From assembly GCA_030848705.1 (NCBI GenBank), contig CM061245.1, positions 68,102,006 to 68,166,005 on the forward strand: a stretch of 64,000 bases of DNA, read 5' to 3'. The DNA is from Heracleum sosnowskyi. Its lineage: Eukaryota > Streptophyta > Magnoliopsida > Apiales > Apiaceae. The notes under the pieces were generated by a model that was not told where the DNA came from, did not search any database, and saw only the letters and a program-made list of their open reading frames with translations. Positions 53,622 to 64,000 of the stretch are shown piece by piece. A program made the translations under genes and the position numbers. Position 1 is the stretch's first letter; every line of letters begins with the position of its first letter.

Positions 53622-56600
53622 TGTAACAGCCCCAAATCCGGGGTCAGGGATTTAGAGTAGTCACGATCCATTTACTCCTTGCCTTACCTGTATTACTCAC
53701 ATCGTGCATAATTCACCTGCTCATGACCCCACACTATTTGTCTCACACACACACACACACACACAGGTTAGAGTCTCAGAAACGACACGATACAACAACT
53801 GCGGAATAAATAATTTTTATTACAATACCCAAATGTCTTTAAATCTGTCACTGATACAATTTCTAAGAAATGTTACATTTCCAACTTAGCCTTCTGAGGC
53901 TCACAATCCTCTCATACCATTCATATCTATACATAAGTTGAATACCAAAAGTTGTAGCCTGATTCGATTGGTTCGTACTACTCTCGGGATCACTGCTAGA
54001 AACTGTTTATGAAAACGCCTTGCGGGGTATGTGCCGTCCCATTGGCATCCTGCTTCGCTGCTATATAATATATATAAAACAATAGCAAGAGTGAACGATA
54101 GCTCAGCAAGGAAAAGAAAGTATGGCATAATTCTGCCTTTAACTCAACCCAGAATAAAACGGGTATAAGACAATAATTTGTCAAAATATCTCGATACTGA
54201 AATTATATCCTTATCGGAATGTATTCCCAAAAACAGTACCATTATTGTACTTCAAATATCATTTTCATAATATTTCTACAAACTTTTGCTATATTATGAA
54301 CAAAGTTCTAGTATAATATAAAAGATGAGGTTTCAAAGTAAACCAATATAACCTTTCCAAAAATATCTGCTATGTAAGCAGAATATCAACACATAACTTA
54401 AAGGATGAAGTTATAAGGTGATTCAGTATAAACAACTCCCTTACCATAACTCATGTTATGTAAGGTATCCACAGAGTCATAACTCATAAAATAAAAGATG
54501 AAGTTGCATGAATTTATTGTCACTTCATTTTCAATCTTTTTCGACCCCCTGCCAACATAATTGGTTTTTCATCCCAATACATGTTGCAGGAATATCCAAA
54601 TTGGATGATGAACTAATACTGGAGTTGCTACCGCGTCCGCTGTGCCTAACCTTACTATGATCAGTAGCAGGTCGCACCGCTCAAATAGTTTTCTACATGT
54701 AGATGGAAGTATCACGACGGCCTGACATTGTCTACCGCCTTACTATGACCTCCCGGCCCATTTGGGGCAATATAAAAGTTGGATGGGCCCACGCAACTTG
54801 ACCACTTACACCACTCCTAGTTCAGATGAAATCCATGACTCTGAAACGTAAAGATCGTCCTCCTTTCCCCAAGTGTAACACTTGTTGATACGACTCCACT
54901 AAGTAGTTATATCTAGGTTGGAAAGGAAGATTCTCCAATATTTCCCAAGCTATGCTTGTTAATGGATATCGACTTGTTCCATGAATTTACCCCTCGATCA
55001 TTGAGGTGGTAACACAACATTAGACTGGCAGCAATTAAATTGCTCCAAGAAAATATTTGTCCCTTGACAGTTTTTGAATTGAGAGTTTAAAAAAAAAGAG
55101 TAGTAGTCACTTAAATCAGGCTTCCCATATTTTTGATAGTTGAGCGAGCATTTAAATCTTCTTAAAAGACAGATTCAAATGGAAAACAATGTTTTGGGAA
55201 CCTCTTTTTGATTTGAAAATAATTAATCGTATTTATTAAATAAGTAAACCTCAAATGAATATTTGAAAATAATATTCATTAACTAAGTAATCCTTAAATG
55301 AATATTTGAAAATAATATTCATTAACTAAGTAATCCTTAAATGAATATTTGAAAATAATATTCATTAAATAAATAATCCTTAAATGAATATTTGAAAATA
55401 ATATTCATTAAATAAGTAATCCTTAAATGAATATTTGAAAATAATATTCATTAACTAAGTAATCCTTAAATGAATATTTGAAAATAATATTCATTAAATA
55501 AATAATCCTTAAATGAATATTTGAAAATAATATTCATTAAATAAGTAATCCTTAAATGAATATTTGAAAATAATATTCATTACATAAATAATCCTTAAAT
55601 GAATATTTGAAAATAATATTCATTAAATCAATAATCCTCAAATGAATATAAATAATACTCCTTAAGTCAATAATCCTCAAATGAATATAAATAATAACCC
55701 TTAAGTCAATAATCCTCAAATGAATATAAATAATAACCCTTAAGTCAATAATCCTCAAATGAATATAAATAATAACCCTTAAGTCAATAATCCTCAATTA
55801 ACAGTACCCCATGTCTTTATCGGAAAAATAACCTTTATCATACACAAACTATAATCACTACTGATCTTAAGAAATATCATACGCCCTTAACCTAGGGCCT
55901 TTATAAAAACCTGGCTTATAACTGATATCACATATCTAGCTTATAAGCCAATTACCAAATCATTTCCAAGTAATTAATACTTTCTAGAAATATAATTAAT
56001 GTTTAATAATAGCAGTCCTCAAAATAATTAGTACACTGCCGCTGGAATCCCTCCGGGTTTCCACGGCTATCTCCATATCTCAAATACTGACTCCCGGTCT
56101 AGAGTCGAAAACAAGAAGTATGCTCTTATCTCTAGAGCTACAAGGTATACCGGTTTATAACTACTTTATCTCAAAGCTTATATATAAACCCAAATCAAAC
56201 TCTATTTTATGCAATATATAACAGGTATCGCACAACTGTATAACTCCACACATGGCAACATCAGTAATATATAATCAATACCTCAAAGTATAGATTTAGA
56301 AAACTTGCCTGATGCTCGAGAAGTGATAGGGGTTCGCGACGATGCCGGACAATCTAGACAAAGTCAAAGAAAACGCACGATTAATCCCCTGGATAATCCA
56401 CTTGCACTCAATGTTTAAACACGTAAGCGAAACACAACCAAGGCATTACTAGCTCGTTATAGGCTCATACTAAGTCCATGTTTAGTCGACAATTACTTCA
56501 GTCGTAGGTTTAGTCCGAAATCGATCCTCGAATACAAGTTATACTTAACCATTTTCAACATTGGTTTCTAAGTCGTGCTCTTAGTGGTTTTCACTTGCGC

Positions 56601-58540
56601 AGCCTCGGCTAACACATTTTTATAAAATCGGAAAATAATCTTTTGGACTCGAAACCTTCGTACAAACCTTCGTAACTGCCCTTGACACTTCCATACAAAA
56701 TTTCATATTTTAAAACAACTCTTAAGGGTCTCAAACATAGCCACAAAGTTGGTACATTTCTGCAATCTCATTCCTTGAACCACTTTCACTAAAATGGTCA
56801 TATCTCATAAACCGTAAATCATAACGGCATGATTCTTGCGCTCACGTAAACTAGAAACAAACCTCTACACACTCATGTTCCTCACTGAACCAAAAGAGGC
56901 AGTTAAGTTTCCGGACTCTAGGCAGTTTTTAGAGCTAACGGGAATCGGGCATTACGACGGCTATAATCGTAACGTTTTCCATTTTCAAAACATACCCAAA
57001 TCAACACCAAACAATCTCAAACTCACCATCCACCTTATACACCCTCCACTCAGTCAAATCCTCCATGAATAATCAAAACAAATTCATAACCCATCCTCCA
57101 AACTCAACCAACAATTCATATAATCACTTAATCATGCTCTTAACTTTATATAAACATCAAAACCATACTAAAACTCATATAAGTCAAAAGGGGCAGAGGT
57201 TTATACCTTCCTCCAAGCTTGCTTGCTGCTATATTCCTTATGTAACCTTAGATTCTTGCTTAATACAACCTTTGGAAGCTACAAACTCATTATCAAAACA
57301 AAACAAAACAAGATACAAGTTACTATTCATCATCTTCTCCAACTGTTAATCACTGAATCGAATGGGTAAAACACAGAGGTGAAGCGAGCTCTTACCATGG
57401 TTGCATAGAGCTTCTCGAGAGCTTCGATTTGAGTGGTGGATCGCCAAAAACCGCCGAGAGAAACTCAAGTTATGATCAATTCTTTCTCCACCATTTTTCT
57501 TCTCTCTTTTCTCCCGAATTTTCCTTCTTCTTTTTCTTTTCTTTGTTTTGGTTAATAATGAAGATAATGCTGATTTTTTGTATAAGAGAGGGGTGAGTCA
57601 TCACCTTTAGTGCTTAGTCAGTGGACACGTGTCGCACATGCACGAGTTGGATAAAGTAGCTTTACTAGTTCGTTTCTTTTCACATGGATGATCCAAATGT
57701 TGCATCCCTCGAATTAATCTTGTTACATGTTACTTCCATGTCTATATTTAATCCCGTAAATGTTACCTTATTCCTCTTGAAACGATTCGAAATATTTTCT
57801 AAAGGGCGAGTAAAATTTTACGCGATGCTCGCAGTGAATAGTAACTATTCACTATTCACTTCAACAATCGAATCCTTAAATCGACTTTAATAATATACTA
57901 AAATTCCAAAATGTTAAATCCTCAATTCCTCAATTTTAATATCTCATTTCTTGAATATAATAATATATAATTCGCTGCCCGGTCAAATACTATTCCAAAA
58001 TAAAATTTGGAATTTCTGAATTCCGATCGTCTTTGCATTCACTTATTTACTCCGTAGATCACTAATACAGCTTTGAAAGTTCTATATATCGTTCCGCATA
58101 TAGGGTGGTCTGAAAAACTTTTTAAACGACAAAAATTTACTATTCATCAAAAGTTACTATTCATCAGTGGTTTTTCTATAATCCTTTGGATCAATATCCG
58201 TTCCAATATTCCTGGTTTATTTCTCTTTACTTCTTGCACTTAGAAATGTTCTAGTGCTTTCTCGGGTACTCGCTATCTTGTTTACGGAGTTGTCGGATGT
58301 ATACCAGATATCGATTTGGATGACATAAAAATACTTTTCTTCCTTGGAATATTGTATTCTTATTTTCCAGAGAGATTATTCTTATCTATATGTTCAGTCC
58401 ATTCTTACTATTCTCAAAATGTTTGAAAACCGAAATTCATATTCATTTCATAACTTGATTCTCAAAGTCATTGCCACTATCCATATTTACATCAACATAT
58501 AATAAAAGTTTTAATTCTACCCAAAATCTGGGGTCTTACA
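53622..58540 (-). repeat. 5' LTR of the giant-LTR Gypsy (4919 bp)
   Basis: It is the same length as the left LTR. The bases differing from the left copy lie at 55833, 56261, 57554 and 58029. The TSD AAAGG follows at 58541. Minisatellites sit at 55231-55801. Confidence 0.95.
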
Positions 58541-58656
58541 AAAGGGCTTGTTGCATATGCCAAATGCAACCGTGATCACCTACGGAAGTGGTACTAGTTA
58601 GTTGTAATAAATTGTTTGTTTATGCTCGAGGACGAGCATCGGTTTAAGTTTGGGGG

Positions 58657-60050
58657 TGTGATAAGTGGGTATTTTATTCACTTAAAACGTTTCCATATGG
58701 CTTAAAACGATTGTTTGTACTCGAGTTGTGGTATTTTTGATCTCTTTTAAGGGTATTGTGCAGGAATATCTATCACAGGTGTAATGGGAATGAAGCGGAG
58801 CAATCGGAATGCAATTTGGAGCTAAAACGAAGAAAATGGAAAAATTCGTCTTCCTGGACAGAAGGCACGGCGCGGCAGCGCCGTGTTTGAGCTTGCCTAT
58901 GGCGCGGCAGCGCCGCTCTCCTATGCAACTGTGGCGCGGCAGCGCCAAACATTCTGACGAAAATTCCTGTTTTAAACCCGATTTGCTGATTTTTCGAGTT
59001 GAAGTCAAATTACAATTCGGTACGACTTATTTGCACCTGGAGGCCTATATAAAGAGAAGAAAACCCTAGAGAACAGGAGAAACATATACCACATATTATC
59101 TACGGAGTTTTAAAGCACGAAGAAGCAAGGAAGAAGATAGTTTTCAATTTATTCTTGTATTCTTTCTAGCTTGTGGATGCTTGGTTTGGGTGTATTCTTT
59201 AGAACCTTTGATAATTATTCCAATATTGATTCGTTTTCTTCAATCATGTTTACATTAGAACCCATGGTGACGATTAGTTTGATTATGAACTAATTCGTTG
59301 TCATGGGGTTTTAGCGGATTTATTCATGAAGTTTATTTGTTGAATTTTCTTGATGCCTATAGTGTGATTGATGTGATATCCTATCATGGTTGTTTTAATT
59401 CGTTATAGGAGAGTAGCTAACTCCTGTAATTGTGTGTTAATTCTTATTGAAGTGAAAGTGGATTTAAGAGTTTAGAACTTGCCATGTCAGCATAGGTTTA
59501 TGCGTGAGAATATCATTCGTAATTAGTGTCGTAACTCTAACCGTTTTATGACGACTATGTGATCAATTGAATGCTTGTACTTCAACCATTATGTTTTCAA
59601 TCTTTATAGACATATAGGGACTAAGCATAATTGGGAGACTAAGTGATTTCTATCTTTATTGTGGATATTATTTAGGATGGTATTTGTGCAACGAAAGTTG
59701 GCTTATATCAGTTTTGTGTGTTCGATCAGGTATTAATAAATCACATGAAAAGGCTAGAGAATTGGAAACTATAGATGGATTGTTTAATGAAGTTAAAATT
59801 CCATGTTTTAATTGCATAAGTAATTCAATATAACCCTTCGTTCAAATAGTTGATAATTAGTTATAAATTTTAGAAAAAATTTAGTGGTAAACAAAATCCA
59901 ATTTGTTATTTGTTTTAGCATCGAATAATAATCATACATTGGTGAGTGAATTAACTAGACAATACAACGAGTCGCTGTAGGAACGAACCTTACTTACTAT
60001 CTGTATTACTTGAGATCACGTGCACTTGCGTGTTGAGTTTGGTCGTAACA
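58657..60050 (+). repeat. Athila-type LTR, right (1394 bp)
   Basis: It starts TGTGATAAGTGGG after TTAAGTTTGGGGG and ends GGTCGTAACA, directly against S2 sequence. TATATAAA is at 59046-59053. It has three copies of GGCGCGGCAGCGCC (58869, 58901, 58933), one fewer than the left LTR. Confidence 0.92.
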
Positions 60051-60511
60051 CTATTCCATACCCTTTGTCTTGGCAAATTCGATCTTGATGATTCTCCTTG
60101 TTCTAGATGTTGTGGAGTGTGACTAGCTGATCCTTCTCCTGCTCCCCCTGAGTTGTTGACGGTATGATCTGTTGACCCTGTTGATTGACTAGTGGATCCA
60201 GTAGTAGTTTGAGTATGTCCACCACTATCACCACTTGGTCCAAAATCATTATCATCATGATTATTATTAATAGCTGTAACAACTTCAGGTTCTTCTTCAT
60301 TGTCAGAGAGATCTCCTGATAGATTTTCAAATACCAAGGATTCAGAATTCTCTCCAGTTTGTAGGCTTGGTCTTTTGGTGTCGTCAAATGTTACATTAAA
60401 GCTTTCCAACACCTTCTTATCTTCAATCACATATACCCTGTAAGCCTTAGATTCCAGAGAATAGCCCAGAAAAATGTCTTCATCTGCTTTGGCATCAAAC
60501 TTTCCAAGATG
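60051..60511 (-). pseudogene. S2 integrase C-terminal region and INT-RT linker, cut by the Athila insertion
   Basis: It is in the same frame as the integrase ORF ahead of it; only the TAA at 60514-60512 separates them. It reads KFDAKADEDIFLGYSLESKA, the usual region after the Copia integrase core. A Ser/Thr/Gly-rich linker follows, then NLPRQRVWN at the junction. The open frame runs on artificially into the Athila LTR to 59990. In S1 the matching place is followed by HAPDLIIGDP and the RT, so this is where S2 was cut. Confidence 0.85.
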
Positions 60512-61666
60512 TTATCCATCTTTAAGTACAAAGCACTTTGCACCAAACACATGAAAGTACTTCAGTGTTGGTTTATTGTTGGCCATTAACTCATACGGAG
60601 TCTTTTCATGATCTTTGTTGATCAGGGTACGATTCTGAGTGTAGCAAGCTGTATTCACTGCTTCAGCCCAAAAGTAAGTGGGAAGTTTTGATTCACTTAA
60701 CATGGTTCTTTCTGCTTCAACCAAGGTCATGTTCTTCCTTTCCACTACTCCATTCTGTTGTGGAGTTTTTGGTGCTGAATATTGTCTTGATATTCCTTTC
60801 TCTGAGCAAAAATCATTAAGAACTGCATTCTTGAATTCAGTTCCATTGTCTGATCTGATTGTCTGCACAGGTAGCTTAGCTTCCACTTCTATCTTCTTGA
60901 TGTGATCAATGATTAGTTGTGTTGCTTCATCCTTTGATTGTATGAACAACACCCACGTGTACTTGGAGTAGTCATCCACCATCACCAATGCATACCTTTT
61001 TCTTGAAAGTGACATAACATTGACTGGACCAAATAAATCCATATGAATCAGTTGTAATGGTTCAACAATGCTTGTCATTCCTTTGCTTCCATGTGATGCT
61101 TTCTTCGACTTCCCCTTTTCACATGCTTCACATAGTCCCTCCTGATTGAATTCCATCAGGGGCAACCCTCTCACTAACTCTATCTTTACCAAAGAGTCCA
61201 TAGTTTTGAAGTTCAAGTGTGAGAGCTTCTTGTGCCACAGCCAACTTTGTTCTGAAGATGCCTTTCCATAGAAACATGTAACTTCTACTTCACTGGAAGA
61301 ACTTAAGTCAGCTATAAACAAATTTCCTTTTCTCACTCCCAGTAGAGTAAGCTTCTCATCCTTCCTGTTGGTGATCAAGCACTTGTCCTTTCTGAAATCT
61401 ACATTGTAGCCTTTATCACAGAACTGACTGATACTTAGAAGATTGTGTTTCAATCCTTCAACAAGAGAGATGTTTTCAATGATGACATTTCCAACTTTCA
61501 ATTTACCATATCCTGTAATGAATCCTTTGATGTCATCTCCAAAGGTTACAATCGGGCCGCTCTTCTTAACCACCTCTGTAAGCAGGGACTCTTCACATGT
61601 CATGTGTCTAGAACAACCACTATCCAGAATCCACACAACCTTTGAGCTTTTAACCTTACCCTGCAA
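60512..61666 (-). CDS. S2 protease active site and integrase (Copia pol, N-terminal half)
   Basis: It is continuous from TTG at 61666; that is not a real start, since translation would arrive from gag through a frame change. The protease active site is WILDSGCSRHMT near residue 13. The HHCC zinc-binding region appears as WHKKLSHLNF and LCEACEKGK. The integrase core holds its three acidic residues in HMDLFGPV, RSDNGTEFKN and NGVVERKN. The segment ends at a premature TAA after CFVLKDG, after which the same frame stays open. The three catalytic residues are all present, but the stop breaks the polyprotein. It lies 11 bases downstream of the gag stop, in another frame. Confidence 0.92.
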   Translation of the reverse strand: MQGKVKSSKVVWILDSGCSRHMTCEESLLTEVVKKSGPIVTFGDDIKGFITGYGKLKVGNVIIENISLVEGLKHNLLSISQFCDKGYNVDFRKDKCLITNRKDEKLTLLGVRKGNLFIADLSSSSEVEVTCFYGKASSEQSWLWHKKLSHLNFKTMDSLVKIELVRGLPLMEFNQEGLCEACEKGKSKKASHGSKGMTSIVEPLQLIHMDLFGPVNVMSLSRKRYALVMVDDYSKYTWVLFIQSKDEATQLIIDHIKKIEVEAKLPVQTIRSDNGTEFKNAVLNDFCSEKGISRQYSAPKTPQQNGVVERKNMTLVEAERTMLSESKLPTYFWAEAVNTACYTQNRTLINKDHEKTPYELMANNKPTLKYFHVFGAKCFVLKDG

Positions 61667-61677
61667 TCACAGATTGA

Positions 61678-63036
61678 TTAAGCGGACTTTGGTACCCAAA
61701 ATTGTTTGGGTCCTGAAGGTTTAGATACTTTAACAGGAGTAACATTCAATTTAGTCTTACCATGTTTGATATTCATAGTATCTGTGGATTTAACATTATC
61801 AGTGCTTTTGCTACTATCATTCATCGACTTAAAATAAGCATGCATGATGTTGTACTTACATAGCAAACACTCTTTCTTTCCACAGGGTTCATGAAGATCA
61901 GGCATGTCAGACATGTTATGCATTGCAGAAGTATTAGCAGTTTCTACTTTAACCTTTTTACATGCATGTGTAAGGTGTCCAGCAGAATTACAAATAGTGC
62001 ACAACTTCCTAGATGCAATGGGAGAATATGGAACCATTTCCTGATTAACAATCTTCTTTTTCCCATTCCTGTTCTTTTTAGCATTACTAACTAAGTCACC
62101 TACTTCAGTTTTAGGTAATTCAGCTTTTACTGATTTCCTAGGCAACTTAGTCTTTACCTCTTTAACCTTCAACAAATCCTCCTCAAGCAATTCTTGTCTT
62201 ATGAAAAGATCATCCTCATGAAAGAGTGGTGGAAAAGGCTTAACAAAAACTGGACAATCAACATTCTTAAGAACATGTGGAGTATTCCTTTTGACAACTG
62301 AAGGTGTCACAGGGAATTCCACTATCTTCTTACCAGCTTTCTTGTTATAGTCAAATCCTATAGCAGTTTTATTCCCTATGGCCTGAGTATCAATGATCTC
62401 CTTAGAAATTAGGGCGGAATTCTTAAAAGCATTCAGTTTCAAATCTAACTCTGAAATCTGCTTCCTGAGGATAGTCTCTATCTCATCATTACACTTGACC
62501 TTGTTCTCTAAGTACGCATTCTTTTGCTTAAGATCTTCTAATGTGACAGCTACAAGCTCTAGTTCTTCATTTTTAGATTCTAGATTTTTAATCTTAAGAA
62601 CTAGTTTAGCATTTTCCATTTCTGATGCTAGCATGCTTGTGTGTACATTAAACAATTCTACGCTTAGATCTTGCACAGTTTTCTTGTACTCAGAGTTAGA
62701 CATATCAATTGTAGTTAAGATAGGTACCTGAGATGATTGTGGTGATTCCTCTGAAGAGTCAGCCATTAGGGCAACATTTACATATTCCTCCTCTTCGTCT
62801 GAATCAGTATCATCCCAGTGTTTTCCCTCTGCTATATAAGCTTTCCCTTTCTGCTTTCCAGAGAATGCCTCCAATTGATGTTTAAGCTTGGCATTCTCTT
62901 TCTTCAACTCATCATAAGAATCCTTCTTCTCATAGACATCTTTCTTGTCTCTTGCTTGACGAGGCTTCCGGCATTCAGTGGCGAAATGCCCTAACTCATT
63001 GCAATTGTAGCATCTTGATTTGCTTCTATCAATCAT
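61678..63036 (-). CDS. S2 gag, nucleocapsid part with two zinc knuckles and a coiled coil
   Basis: It follows the N-terminal gag piece after a one-base frame change near 63124-63131, and the frame is open upstream of the ATG at 63036. Knuckle 1 is CYNCNELGHFATEC (residues 9-22). A long charged helical stretch follows (about residues 100-220, coiled coil). Knuckle 2 is CTICNSAGHLTHAC (about residues 346-359), then a further Cys pair CGKKECLLC. It ends KQFWVPKSA at a TAA. Long gag proteins with more than one Cys-rich motif are typical of the SIRE branch. Gag binds element RNA and forms particles. Confidence 0.88.
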   Translation of the reverse strand: MIDRSKSRCYNCNELGHFATECRKPRQARDKKDVYEKKDSYDELKKENAKLKHQLEAFSGKQKGKAYIAEGKHWDDTDSDEEEEYVNVALMADSSEESPQSSQVPILTTIDMSNSEYKKTVQDLSVELFNVHTSMLASEMENAKLVLKIKNLESKNEELELVAVTLEDLKQKNAYLENKVKCNDEIETILRKQISELDLKLNAFKNSALISKEIIDTQAIGNKTAIGFDYNKKAGKKIVEFPVTPSVVKRNTPHVLKNVDCPVFVKPFPPLFHEDDLFIRQELLEEDLLKVKEVKTKLPRKSVKAELPKTEVGDLVSNAKKNRNGKKKIVNQEMVPYSPIASRKLCTICNSAGHLTHACKKVKVETANTSAMHNMSDMPDLHEPCGKKECLLCKYNIMHAYFKSMNDSSKSTDNVKSTDTMNIKHGKTKLNVTPVKVSKPSGPKQFWVPKSA

Positions 63037-63998
63037 GCCAGTCTTGTAGCCTCCCTTAAAGCATGTACTAGGTGCATACTTGCTCTTCTGGAATCTTTTG
63101 GTTGAGCCCTTGAACTTGTACTTAGGTTTCTCTTGAAACGAATATGACTAAACTTTGCAGCTAAGTACGCCATGGTTTTGTCTTCCATTTGCTCAAGCTC
63201 TTCTAGGGTGTAGTAATCACTTTCATCAACACCCAGATTCACAGAATCCATCTCAGCTTCTATGATCACCTCCTTTCCAGCTCTAGGGGTTTGAACCTGA
63301 ATCTCAGAAGTTGTTGGTTCATCCACTACAAGTGCTGCTGATCTCACAAGTGCATTGTGCTTGTTATCCACTGTCCCTGGTCCGTAGATTATCACTCGTT
63401 GTTCTTGCTCCATCTCATAAGTCTTCAACTTGCCATAGATCATCTCTAATGACATCTTTGTGAAGTCAATTCTTTCCCTTATGGATGAGGACTTGTGTTC
63501 TACATGATGGGGCAGCGTCATCATGAACTTCCTGTTGGTTTCTCTCAGTGGATAGGTCTTCCCTTTCATTGTCAATTCATTTAGAAGCTTAGTATATTTC
63601 TCAAAGACCTGAGTTATACTTTCTCCTGGAAGAGACCTAAACGCTTTGTACTGAGAAGTCAGGACGTCCAATCTGTTTTCCTGCACGTCTTCAGTTCCTT
63701 CCATTATCAAGTTAATGGTATCCCACATATGTTTCCCGCTTGTACAGTTCATCAAATGATAGCTCATTTTTTTGTCTGCGGAGTCTGCTAATATCAACAT
63801 CAAACCTGTGTCCAATCGAATCAGTTCTTTGTCAGAATCTGTATACTCAATAATATCCTTAGGTTGGGTGCCTTGAGGAATCCTACTACCATCAGGAGCT
63901 GTAGATTCACTAACTGGTTTCATTGGTACAAACGGTATGTTCTCTAATATGCCAATATACAACGGATTAGATGCCTTGATAAATAACAGCATCTTCAT
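63033..63998 (-). pseudogene. S2 gag, N-terminal part, cut by the window edge
   Basis: It enters from the right edge with MKMLLFIKASNPLYIGILEN, the same as the truncated gag at 25356, so only about 25 residues are missing. The capsid-type domain reads YEAFRSLPGESITQVFEKYT-like here with small changes (SQYKAFRS). After KFSHIRFKRN the frame shifts: downstream residues LSTSSRAQPKDS are nonsense, while another frame continues correctly into the zinc-knuckle part. The frameshift makes this copy defective. Confidence 0.85.
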
Positions 63999-64000
63999 CT

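Larger units (their letters stand above)
44711..58540 (-). mobile_element. Giant-LTR Ty3/Gypsy element, full length with TSD (13,830 bp)
   Basis: Two 4919-bp LTRs (44711-49629 and 53622-58540) flank a 3992-bp interior, and the perfect 5-bp TSD AAAGG sits outside. Orientation is - : the primer site TGGTATCAGAGC (53617-53606) is next to the right LTR, and a purine tract AAGGAGGGGAGAC (about 49642-49630) is next to the left one. The interior has only broken gag, RT and RNase H pieces, while the LTRs are almost identical. Two thirds of the element is LTR. RT and RNase H wording plus the tRNA-iMet primer suggest a chromovirus (Tekay/Del-like) origin; that lineage is an inference. Confidence 0.92.
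37639..60050 (+). mobile_element. Athila-type Ty3/Gypsy element, gag-pro only, partial tandem dimer
   Basis: Order: a 1.4-kb 3' internal segment (37639-39036), LTR (39037-40470), tRNA-Asp-type primer site, gag-protease ORF, the same 3' internal segment again (43425-44710 continuing at 58546-58656), and LTR (58657-60050). So there are 1.2 units sharing the first LTR. It is inserted in S2 pol. The right end is a clean LTR terminus; the left end is truncated within the internal segment and accompanied by loss of S2 sequence, so no TSD can be checked. RT, RNase H and integrase are absent, so mobilisation would need a full-length relative. The nested Gypsy at 44711-58540 splits it. Confidence 0.88.
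24729..64000 (-). mobile_element. SIRE-like Ty1/Copia retrotransposon, tandem and multiply interrupted (element S2)
   Basis: Read on the - strand from the right edge: gag, second gag part with zinc knuckles, protease/integrase, INT-RT linker, [Athila insertion], RT end and RNase H, [solo LTR insertion], third ORF, polypurine tract, LTR 26598-25499, tRNA-iMet primer site, and then a second gag start cut off at 24729. One LTR thus serves as 3' LTR of one unit and 5' LTR of the next, a tandem arrangement. The 24729-25356 gag is close to the gag at 63467-63998. Removing 32071-36832 and 37641-60050 restores colinearity, except for roughly 0.8-0.9 kb of RT lost at the Athila junction. Confidence 0.87.

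Noticed and set aside
59990..60050. C-terminal extension of the S2 linker ORF
   Set aside because: These codons are Athila LTR sequence read by accident across the insertion junction.

Overview
This window is repeat-rich nuclear DNA from a flowering plant, probably a eudicot; I cannot name the species. The evidence is plant-type Ty1/Copia and Ty3/Gypsy retrotransposons nested in each other, plant-type Helitrons, a Stowaway-like MITE and one nuclear-type tRNA-Lys sequence. I see no host protein-coding gene. Every long reading frame belongs to a retroelement.

Layout. (1) 1-7312: the 3' half of a SIRE/Maximus-like Copia element on the + strand (reverse transcriptase/RNase H, a long third ORF, 3' LTR). 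(2) 7313-8586: gene-free sequence with a Helitron fragment and a 30-bp-spaced palindrome array. (3) 8587-21390: a complete but non-coding Tat-type Gypsy derivative (LARD-like), with 839/847-bp LTRs, a CTGAT target-site duplication (TSD), a dead integrase and two dimeric minisatellites. A 4.4-kb solo LTR (12093-16524, TSD GTTGG) sits inside it. (4) 21391-22006: low-copy-looking DNA with a degenerate tRNA-Lys(UUU). (5) 22007-24728: AT-rich head-to-tail Helitrons, one carrying a palindromic MITE. (6) 24729-64000: a second SIRE-like Copia on the - strand, cut open twice. One interruption is a 4.76-kb solo LTR (32071-36827). The other is an Athila-type Gypsy (37639-60050, + strand) present as a partial tandem dimer that codes only for gag and protease. 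That Athila is itself split by a 13.8-kb Gypsy (44711-58540, - strand, TSD AAAGG) with two 4919-bp LTRs that differ at only four positions I could find, while its interior is wrecked.

The genes do not form a host pathway. They are the gag, protease, integrase, RT/RNase H and third-ORF parts of retroelements, most broken by stops, frameshifts or insertions. The best candidates for under-described biology are: the homologous ~1250-codon third ORF in two divergent SIRE-like elements, with promoter-like DNA in front of one of them; the giant-LTR Gypsy family that seems to move without coding capacity; the short palindromes repeated at fixed 30-32-bp spacing; and the tandem joining of elements seen in three families.
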